Source of the DNA: Sediminitomix flava
Lineage (GTDB): Bacteria; Bacteroidota; Bacteroidia; Cytophagales; Flammeovirgaceae
NCBI RefSeq assembly: GCF_003149185.1
Contig: NZ_QGDO01000008.1
Span: 62,001 to 126,000, forward strand
Direction of reading: 5' to 3'
DNA length: 64,000 nt
Both the position numbers and the translations under genes were made by a program. How positions within the stretch are numbered: the first letter of the stretch is position 1; each line of letters begins with the position of its first letter. Under the pieces are notes generated by a model. That model did not search any database, had not been told where the DNA came from, and worked only from the letters and a program-made list of their open reading frames with translations. Positions 7,974-16,900 of this stretch are shown piece by piece.

Positions 7974-8822
7974 TTATTCTGCTATTACATCTTTGGACAC
8001 TAGGCCATAAAACTGAATAGCGTTTTCACCTAAAACTTTTTTGAGATCTGCTTGGTCAGTGAAGAAATCTTCTACCACTTGCATCACCGTTTCGTATTCT
8101 CCTGCGAGTTTGCAAACTGGCCAATCTGAGCCAATCATCAGACGATCAGTTCCAAAAGCGTCTACCACAATCTGAATATATTGGTGAAGCTCTTCTTTTG
8201 TCCAATTTTTCCAGTTAGCCTCTGTCACCATTCCAGAAAGTTTGCAATAGACATTTGGGTAATTTGCCAATTGTTGGATCTCTTCTTTCCAAGGAGAAAA
8301 CTTTCCATCTCTTATTTCTGGTTTGGCAATATGGTCTAATACAAATGGCTGATTTGGAAACTTTTCAACTAATTGTGCGGCATAAGGCAAGTGTTTTGGG
8401 AAAATCAGAATATCATAAGTGAGCTTGAATTCTTCCAGTGCTTGAATCCCGTTAAGAAATTCTTCTCTGAGCATAAATTGATCGTCTTCTTCATCTTGAA
8501 GTACATGACGAACACCTTTGAAATCTGAGAATTTTGAAAAGTAACTTAACCTTTCTCTGATATTGCTATGACTTAGGTTTACCCAACCCACAACGCCCAT
8601 GATAAATGGATTTACGCTAGCTTCAGAAAGTAGAAACTGAGTTTCTTGTTCGCTCTGACTAGCTTGAACAGCCACACAACCCTCATATCCTGCCTTTTGC
8701 ATTTCACCCCAAAGTTCAGTTGGCAAGAAGTCGTTCTTCAATATGTTCATTTGCTCATCAATCCAAGAATGTTCTACTGGAGAATATTTCCAAAGATGAT
8801 GATGTGCATCTATCTTTTTCAT
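7974..8822 (-). CDS. COG3618 amidohydrolase, L-galactono/L-fucono-1,5-lactonase
   Basis: About 282 residues, a TIM-barrel amidohydrolase of the COG3618 lactonase group that opens sugar-1,5-lactones. The metal-binding start KIDAHHHLW and the C-terminal GSDWPVC aspartate motif are both visible, with VLDHIAKPEI in between. I chose the ATG at 8822 (MKKIDAHHH) rather than the in-frame ATG at 8852, since the ten extra residues are hydrophobic and precede the normal family start. It is the first gene of the operon, about 60 bases below a recognisable promoter, and sits directly before the dehydrogenase that makes its substrate. L-galactono-1,5-lactone is the inferred substrate. Confidence 0.87.
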   Translation of the reverse strand: MKKIDAHHHLWKYSPVEHSWIDEQMNILKNDFLPTELWGEMQKAGYEGCVAVQASQSEQETQFLLSEASVNPFIMGVVGWVNLSHSNIRERLSYFSKFSDFKGVRHVLQDEEDDQFMLREEFLNGIQALEEFKLTYDILIFPKHLPYAAQLVEKFPNQPFVLDHIAKPEIRDGKFSPWKEEIQQLANYPNVYCKLSGMVTEANWKNWTKEELHQYIQIVVDAFGTDRLMIGSDWPVCKLAGEYETVMQVVEDFFTDQADLKKVLGENAIQFYGLVSKDVIAE

Positions 8823-8884
8823 TGTAAAAATGTTTAGCGTCAAAAAAATCAAGTGTTGTCATAGTTTATTCCCTTGATTCTTTA

Positions 8885-8927
8885 CAAATGTATATCTAAC
8901 ACCTATAGCCGTCAAGTCAAACGTTTG
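8885..8927 (-). promoter_or_regulatory. operon promoter with overlapping 10-bp operator-like palindrome
   Basis: On the minus strand TACATTTG (8885-8892) matches the Bacteroidota -7 box TAnnTTTG. A TTG (8913-8915) lies 20 bases upstream at the -33 position. Immediately above it, 8918-8927 is the perfect palindrome CAAACGTTTG with the central CG step typical of LacI-family operators. The position would suit repression of the L-galactose operon. No LacI-type gene is in the window. The box match is direct; the operator is inference. Confidence 0.6.
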
Positions 8928-8989
8928 CGCTGTTGTTTTAGCGTACTTTTTATAAAAACTCTAAGACGTAATTATAGGATATTAGGGAG

Positions 8990-9028
8990 AAAAAAAGCCT
9001 CGATAAAGTAGAAGCTACTTCTCGAGGC
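8990..9028 (-). terminator. terminator downstream of GH29
   Basis: Outer stem GCCTCGA (8997-9003)/TCGAGGC (9022-9028) and inner stem AAGTAG/CTACTT form a long hairpin. On the minus strand it is followed by seven T residues. It ends the transcript of the GH29 gene that stops at 9053. Confidence 0.85.
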
Positions 9029-9052
9029 ATCGCTTTATAGTTAGGAACACAT

Positions 9053-10597
9053 TTAATCCTTGTGTGCTTCAACATTTCCTCCGATATCATTTTCGGTATA
9101 ACCTTCCAATACAATTTTGAAGGCATGTGCGTAATCTGTTGAAAGTTGAGATGGAGCCTTAATAATCAATCCTTCAGCTCTTCTTTCCCATTCAAGTTTT
9201 TCATTACTACCTAATAGTTGAATATCAATGATTTCAGAATTGAGTGCTCCGATATCTGTACTTAGAGATTTCATAACAATTGCACCTTTAGGTTTGTCCA
9301 TCACAATGGCATAAAACTCCTTATCCGATTTTTTAGTATATCGAATATCTTTATCTGTATAAGAAATCTTCAGCTTTTCGATTTTATGGCCACCTTCAGG
9401 TAATCTTGTAGGCCCTTCACCAAATACTGTCCAAGGTCTTGTAGCATAAATGGCATCTCCATTGATTTCTAACCAAGCCCCAATTTCTGTGAGTAAGTAT
9501 TCCATTTCTGCAGGGATTGTACCGTCTGGATCGGGTGGTACATTGAGTAACATCAATCCATTTTTCGCAACGATATCAACCAGAATGTCAATGATTTCAT
9601 TCGGCTTTTTGAATTTTGCATCTGAGCGGTAGAACCATGCACCCGGAGAAGTATCTGTTAGCCAAGCTGGAGATTTAGGCTGGTTAGGTCTTCCTCGCTC
9701 GTAGTCTTTGATGGCCATATCGTCAGTAAACGTACTTTCTTTGTAACATACACCAACTTCTTTGCCCCATTTCTTTGCGCTGTTGTAATAGTAGGCCAAA
9801 AACTTATGACGAGCTTCTAATGAAAGGTTTTCTAACCACCAGTCAAACCAAAGTAAATCTGGCTGATAGACATCAATATATTCTTTTAGTTTAGCCCACC
9901 ATTCTTTGTGAAACTGCTCGTCGGGCATATCAGATTCTAAGGAGTGTGGCGTGGTGTAAAGGTCATAGTCATTTTCATTGATTTTGCTGTATTTGTGTGC
10001 TGGAGCAAAAAACTTCCAAGTGAAAGCATGATGGAAAGAGGCCATAAACTTCATGTCTCTTTTCTCAATTTCTTTTTTCAGCTCTGCAGAAGGATCAAAT
10101 CCACCATAGTTCATCGAATTCCAACGTGTGGCTTTACTGTCCCACATCGCAAAATTATCGTGGTGCATAGCTACAGGACCAGCGAATTTTGCACCAGATT
10201 TTTTGAAAAGTTCAGCCCACTTTTCAGCATCGAAAGCAGTAGGTTGAAATTGTTCAATAATGTGTTTGTAGCCAAACTCGGCAGGGTCGCCATATTTCTT
10301 TACATGGTGTAGGTGGTTGTTTGAAGGCTTCCCATTTTTTGTAGGGACTTTCTTCCCGTCTTGATACATAATCATACCATGCCACCCACGGTAATATTTG
10401 CCAGGCTCTGTACCTTCAAATACCTGAGAGACGGGACCCCAGTGTGTATAGATTCCAAATTTGGCATCTAAAAACCATTCTGGTGTTTGATATTTGGATA
10501 ATGATTCTTCAGTTGGCTCGTACTTTTTTTGTTGAGCATTTGCATGTTGTATTGCCAAAGAAGAAAGCATTATGACGAATAATTTTTTAAACCTCAT
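9053..10597 (-). CDS. GH29 alpha-L-fucosidase/alpha-L-galactosidase-like, secreted
   Basis: A 514-residue GH29 enzyme with a Sec signal peptide (about 1-21, ending ANAQ). The fold is a fucosidase TIM barrel: EWFLDAKFGIYTHWGP, FAGPVAMHHDNFAMWDS, ASFHHAFTW, and the nucleophile D252 in DLLWFDWW. A beta-sandwich C-domain follows from about residue 390. GH29 members release alpha-L-fucose, and some from porphyran loci release the stereochemically similar L-galactose. Lying just upstream of the L-galactose operon, this one may be an exo-alpha-L-galactosidase; that is inference. It has its own terminator at 8990-9028. Related GH29 genes are at 25189-26698 and at the right edge. Confidence 0.9.
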   Translation of the reverse strand: MRFKKLFVIMLSSLAIQHANAQQKKYEPTEESLSKYQTPEWFLDAKFGIYTHWGPVSQVFEGTEPGKYYRGWHGMIMYQDGKKVPTKNGKPSNNHLHHVKKYGDPAEFGYKHIIEQFQPTAFDAEKWAELFKKSGAKFAGPVAMHHDNFAMWDSKATRWNSMNYGGFDPSAELKKEIEKRDMKFMASFHHAFTWKFFAPAHKYSKINENDYDLYTTPHSLESDMPDEQFHKEWWAKLKEYIDVYQPDLLWFDWWLENLSLEARHKFLAYYYNSAKKWGKEVGVCYKESTFTDDMAIKDYERGRPNQPKSPAWLTDTSPGAWFYRSDAKFKKPNEIIDILVDIVAKNGLMLLNVPPDPDGTIPAEMEYLLTEIGAWLEINGDAIYATRPWTVFGEGPTRLPEGGHKIEKLKISYTDKDIRYTKKSDKEFYAIVMDKPKGAIVMKSLSTDIGALNSEIIDIQLLGSNEKLEWERRAEGLIIKAPSQLSTDYAHAFKIVLEGYTENDIGGNVEAHKD

Positions 10598-10922
10598 AAT
10601 AAATTTCTTATTTATAATTACTTACTAGAAATCCTTTTTTCAGTGTTGATTTCATTTTTCTTCAAACTCATTTTCTGATGAGCTATGTCGTAAAAGTAGG
10701 ATGGAAGTAGTATTAGGATGTCTTCAAAACCTTTGAAAAATAGGGGGTATTTATTATGAATTTTAAGTACACCATTAAATGAAGTGAATTACCTACTATG
10801 AAATGCCATTGAAATAGCCATTGTTTTTAGGATTGGAGTGGTGTAAAATAGATAAGAGTCTAGAAAAACAAAACCCCATTAGTGATCTACTAATGGGGTT
10901 AAAGAAAGTATGATTAATCAAT
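10598..10922. other. gene-free stretch between GH29 and the repeat-rich secreted protein
   Basis: This 325-base AT-rich stretch lies between two minus-strand genes. It holds the terminator of the downstream-reading 2211-residue gene (10865-10900) and a run of five G at 10743-10747 (GGGGGTATTT) of the kind repeated in other intergenic regions here. No TAnnTTTG box was found upstream of the GH29 gene, and no small ORF is convincing. Confidence 0.5.
10865..10900 (-). terminator. terminator of the repeat-rich secreted protein gene
   Basis: A perfect 12-bp stem AACCCCATTAGT (10872-10883)/ACTAATGGGGTT (10889-10900) with a 5-base loop. On the minus strand it is followed by TTTTGTTTTTC. It lies 22 bases past the stop of the 2211-residue gene. 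Confidence 0.88.
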
Positions 10923-13900
10923 TTATTCTTTAATCAACTTTATATTTTTGATGATCGAATTTCCTTTCACAGATACAATGTATGTTCCTGTAGGATATTG
11001 AGATAGATCAAATACATGTTCTCCTTTCTTCATCAAATTATCTTCAACTTTTCTACCAGATATATGATAGATAACTACTTGAGAATCCTCTTGAAGTTTG
11101 ATGTTTACCCTATCCTTTGTAGGGTTTGGATATACAGTACTTGATAAATCAATTTTATCACTATTTGTAATCATTGGAGAAACAATGATTTGGACTTCAT
11201 CTTGAACTGTAATTCCAAAAAGACTCAATTCTAATATAAAACTCAAAATCTCAGTTTCTTCTACTTCAGGAGCTACGAAAGTAGGATTTAAAGAAGTCTC
11301 ATCAGATAATTGAATACCCTCTGGTGATAGCCATTGGATATTTGCTCCATTTACTTCTGATGTAGAAGCATCAAGCGCTACAGTTTCACCTTCAAACACA
11401 CTTTTCCCATTTCCAGCATCGGCAATTGGTGTAGGGTGGATAGTAATGGTTACAGTGTCAGTACTTACAGAGTCCATTACGTGAACTTCAAGGATAAAGT
11501 CAAAAGCTGTAGTTTGAGATACATTAGGAGCTATAAATGTTGCGATATTTGTAGTATCATTTGATAAAGTAATATCGTCATTTGGTGCAATCCACAGAAC
11601 ATTAACCCCTTCTGGAGTAGATACAGAAGCATCTAAAGTTACCGTAGTACCTTCAATTACGTTTTGATCTACACCTGCATTTGCATTAGGCGTAGGATAA
11701 ACAGTAACGATAACATTATCAGTACTGACCGAATCCATAAACTCAGCTTTAAGCATGAAGCTATATTCTGTAGTTTGATTAACGTTAGGAGCTGTAAATG
11801 TAGGCATAGCCACTGTGCTATCAGAAAGAGTAATTCCGTCAGGAGCAACCCAAGTTAGAGAGGCGTCTGATGGATCAGTAGCTGAAGCATCAAGCGTTAC
11901 ATTTTCATTAGCCCAAGCAGTTAAATCTGTACCTGCATTTGCGTTTGGAGTAGGATAGACAGTAACGATTACATTATCAGTACTGACCGAATCCATAAAC
12001 TCAGCTTTAAGCATGAAGCTATATTCTGTAGTTTGATTAACGTTAGGAGCTGTAAATGTAGGCATAGCCACTGTGCTATCAGAAAGAGTAATTCCGTTAG
12101 GAGCCACCCAAGTTAATGTAGCTTCTGAAGGCATTGTAGCCGAAGCATCAAGCGTTACATTTTCATTAGCCCAAGCAGTTAAATCAGCACCTGCATTTGC
12201 GTTAGGTGTAGGATAAACAGTAACGATAACATTATCAGTACTGACCGAATCCATAAACTCAGCTTTAAGCATTAAGCTATAATCTGTGGTTTGATTAACG
12301 TTAGGAGCCGTAAAAGTCGGCATAGCCACTGTGCTATCAGAAAGAGTAATACCGTTTGGAGCAATCCAAGTTATAGTAGCATCTGATGGAGCAGAAGCTG
12401 AAGCATCAAGCGTTACATTTTCATTAGCCCAAGTAGTTAAGTCAGCACCTGCATTTGCGTTAGGCGTAGGATATACAGTAACGATTACATTATCAGTACT
12501 GACCGAATCCATAAACTCAGCTTTGAGTGTGAAGCTATAATCCGTGGTTTGATTAACGTTAGGAGCTGTAAATGTTGGCATAACTACTGTGCTATCAGAA
12601 AGAGTAATTCCGTTAGGAGCAACCCAAGTTAATGTAGCTTCTGAAGGCATTGTAGCTGAAGCATCAAGTGTTACATTTTCATTAGCCCAAGCAGTTAAGT
12701 CTGCGCCTGCATTTGCGTTAGGTGTAGGATAGACAGTGACGATTACATTATCAGTACTGACCGAATCCATAAACTCAGCTTTGAGTGTGAAGCTATAATC
12801 CGTGTTTTGATTAACGTTAGGAGCTGTAAATGTAGGCATAGCCACTGTGCTATCAGAAAGAGTAATTCCGTTAGGAGCAACCCAAGTTAATGTAGCTTCT
12901 AAAGGAGTAGTAGCTGAAGCATCAAGTGTTACATTTTCATTAGCCCAAGCAGTTAAGTCCGCGCCTGCATTTGCGTTAGGCGTAGGATAGACAGTGACGA
13001 TTACATTATCAGTACTGACCGAATCCATAAACTCAGCTTTGAGTGTGAAGCTATAATCCGTGTTTTGATTAACGTTAGGAGCTGTAAATGTAGGCATAGC
13101 CACTGTGCTATCAGAAAGAGTAATTCCGTTAGGAGCAACCCAAGTTAATGTAGCTTCTAAAGGAGTAGTAGCTGAAGCATCAAGCCTTACACTTTCATTA
13201 GCCCAAGCAGTTAAGTCAGCACCTGCATTTGCAATAGGCACAGGATAAACTGTTATATTAACTTCATCAGAGTCTTCAGTATTTGAGTAACTGACAGTTA
13301 GAGAAATTGTATAAATAGTTTCTTCTGAAACATTTGGAGCTGTAAAAGATGGCATAACTGATGTATTGCTTGATAAACTAATACCTTCAGGAGCAATCCA
13401 TAAGAAGTTGGCATCTGACGGTATTGAGCCTTCAGCATTTAGTGTAACTATGTTTCCTTCTAAAACCACCTGATCCTCTCCAGCATCTGCTATTGCACTT
13501 CCTTCTGGATTTATAGTTACAATGACTTGATCAGAATAGGTTTGATTATAATAGCTTACTGTTAGCTCAAATGTAAAATCAGTTGATTCATTAACTTGAG
13601 GAGCCGTAAAAGTTGGCATAGCTGTAGAGTTATCAGAAAGTTCGATACCTTCAGGAGCTGACCAAAGAATTGTAGCATTACTAGGAGCAGAAGCAGATGC
13701 ATCTAAAGTAACTGTACTCCCTTCAATTACAGATTGATCTTCACCAGCGTTAGCCACTGCAGTAGGGTAAACGGTAATTTGAACTTGGTCAGTAACTTCT
13801 TGGTCATAATAAATAGCTGTTAAAGTGAATATAAAAGTTGTATCACTTAGAGTACTAGGGGCCGTGAAAGTTGGCATAGCTGCCGAGTTATCTGAAAGGT

Positions 13901-16900
13901 TGATACCTTCAGGGGCTGTCCAAAGTAGTGTTGCATTACTAGGAGCAGAAGCAGATGCATCTAAAGTAACTGTACTCTCTTCGATGACAGTTTGATCTTC
14001 ACCAGCATTAGCAACAGCGGTTGGGTAAACGGTGATCTGAATTTGGTCAGAAACTTCTTGATCATAATAAGTGGCCGTTAAAGTGAATACAAAAGTTGTA
14101 TCATTTAGAGTACTAGGAGCTGTAAAAGTTGGCATAGCAGCAGAGTTATCAGAAAGTTCGATACCTTCAGGGGCTGTCCATAGAAGTGTAGCATTACTAG
14201 GAGCAGAAGCAGATGCATCTAAAGTAACTGTACTCTCTTCGATGACAGTTTGGTCTTCACCAGCATTTGCGATAGCAGTAGGGTAAACAGTGACCTGAAC
14301 TTGATCTGTAACATCTTGATCATAATAAGTGGCCGTTAAAGTGAATACAAAAGTTGTATCACTAAGAGTACTAGGAGCCGTGAAAGTTGGCATAGCTGCA
14401 GAGTTATCAGAAAGGTTGATACCTTCTGGGGCTGTCCATAGAAGTGTAGCATTACTAGGAGCAGAAGCAGATGCATCTAAAGTTACCGTACTCCCTTCGA
14501 TGACAGTTTGGTCTTCACCAGCATTAGCAACAGCGGTTGGGTAAACGGTGATCTGAACTTGATCTGTAACTTCTTGGTCATAATAAGTGGCCGTTAAAGT
14601 GAATACTAAGGTTGTATCAACTTCTGTATTAGGAGCCGTGAAAGTTGGCATAGCTGCAGAATTATCTGAAAGATCGATACCTTCTGGGGCTGTCCATAGA
14701 AGTGTAGCATTACTAGGTGTAGAAGCAGACCCATCTAGAGTAACTGTGCTCCCTTCAATGACAGTTTGATTCTCACCAGCAATAGCAATCGCAGTAGGGT
14801 AAATAGTTACATTGACTACATCACTATCTTCACTCTCTAAAAATGTTGATGTAAGTGTAAAAGTTATCGTAGAATCTTGTGATACTGCTGGAGCCGTAAA
14901 AGTTGGCATGCTAGATGTATTGTCAGACAATGTAATTCCACTAGGAGCAGTCCATAATAATGTTGAATTTTCAGGAGTCGTAGCTGAACCATCAAGTATA
15001 ACCGTTGTTTCTTCTAGTACTGTTTGATCTTCACCAGCATTTGCAATGGTATTTGGAAAAACAGTGACAATTACTTCATCCTCTACGCTTAATAGCCCTT
15101 TTTCTACAGTTAGTGTAAATGCCAAATTGGTTTCTTCCGTTACAGTTGGACTTGTGAATGATGGGTTTAGTGTATTTGAATTACTTAATGTTATACCATT
15201 GGGAGCTGTCCATGAAAATGTCAAATCTTCTGATGAATTATAGCTACCGCTTAAAGATACAGTACTATCGCTCATGACTGTTATGTCATCTCCAGCATCT
15301 GCTTGTAATTCAACGTCATATTCCAAAAGGCTTAAATCATCGATATAAACCAACTCATCAGAGGCATTGGTTGCAGACAGGATATTTAAAATAGATTGAT
15401 ATGAGTTACCAAGTGCTCCATCGCTACTATAATCTGTATCGATTGTTATTTTTTCTTCAAACTCAATCCATTCCCCAATTACTGCTGGAATTCCCCAACC
15501 CATTGAAGGATTAGTTATCCCCGCTTTTGCTCCGTCATACCAATAGCCGTATGGCATTAATCTGAAATTGATTACGTTGGTATTCATTCTTTCAGCTCTC
15601 AATTTCCCTTTTAGGATATAAGATTTACCTACAGTTATCGGGAAATGATGATCGGTTGCAGTCGAAATTTCAGCATCTGTACCTATTCCTCCTCCAATCT
15701 GGCTCGTAGTTTCTATTTTTAGACTATTTGTGCTATTTGTATTGCTATCTGGAATAAGTTCTGATAATTCAAATGATTCGAGTCCAATCCAACCTTCTGA
15801 AAGTCCGCTTTCAAAACCTCCATTTGTCAGAAGCTCAACCCCAAGTACAATCGCTTGCTTTACGGTAATAGTAACTGATGTTTCATCAGAATCTAATTCA
15901 CCATCGTTTACGACTAAGGTAAATTGATATTCTGTTGTTTCTTGTACATCAGGAGCTGTAAAAACGGGTTTTACTGCATTTGTGTTTGATAAAGTTATTC
16001 CTACAGGAGCTGTCCATGTATAAGTTAGTGCATCATTATTTGCATCTGAAGAACCAGAAGCATCCAATTGAACTTCATCACCAGAAGCTGCAGTAACATC
16101 TAAACCTGCATTGGCTATAGGAGCTTGATTGTCGACTTGAACAACAAGATCTAAACTTAAATTTTGATCAATGACTTCAAATTCATCCGTAAGAGTGATG
16201 TGTAAATCTTTTGAAATAGTGTATGAATATGTACCCGGAAGTAATTGTTCAAAAGTGGCTACTCCAGATTCATCTGAAACTAAAGATTGATTGTAAACAT
16301 TATCATCCGTTACTGTAATACTAGCATCATTAAGAATTTCCCCTTTTGAATTTGTAAGGTTAAACGTTGATGTATAAACCGGAACACTTTCAGAAATCAA
16401 TGAGACTACAGTTATGTCACCAGCCAAACTAGCTACTAGAGTACCTTCCGTATCTTGATATCCATCAGCCATGACAGTGTAAGAATAAGTGCCTGGTAAA
16501 ATTAAATCGTCAAGTAATCCAGCAGCATTTGTTTGGTACTCAATATCATTAATTGTGACTGTTGCGTTTTGAATCGGGGTAGTTCCATCTGACATGGTTA
16601 CTTTCAATGGGATTGCTAAAAATGTTAGCAAGCTATCATAGGCAGTAGCAGAAAACCCTTTGAGTACTGCGAAAGAGTTCTCTTTCATTTCCCATAATCC
16701 TGAAGCTGAAAAATCAAGTCCAGTATAATTTGATTGCTCAAGTAATTCTTCTGGCGTCAGAATAACTACAGTGGAATTAGGATCTGTTTGTCCTGTTGTG
16801 GAAATACAATAGATTTCATCCACATTTGCATTTGCAAGACCAACAGTTGCTTTTCCCTTTAATACTTTTCCGTAAAAAGCAGACTTTGTAATCGTACTAT

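Noticed and set aside
248-8822. Reading the operon and GH29s as an L-fucose/fucoidan locus
   Set aside because: FucP, a fucose-type mutarotase, COG3618 and GH29 all fit fucose, but uxaA and uxaB have no place in the known L-fucose routes, and no fuconate dehydratase, fucose isomerase or fuculokinase is present. GH16 and the GH86-like gene point to agaran. It remains the main alternative.
10743-10747. G-runs as Shine-Dalgarno sites
   Set aside because: They lie tens to over a hundred bases from the start codons and on varying strands; Bacteroidota rarely use such sites.
11688-14789. Regular 258-bp repeats as a CRISPR array or satellite
   Set aside because: The units are in frame, encode PKD-like domains and have no short-repeat/unique-spacer structure.
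14071-15243. Plus-strand open frames across the repeat region
   Set aside because: They recur with the repeat period and are antisense shadows of the 2211-residue protein.
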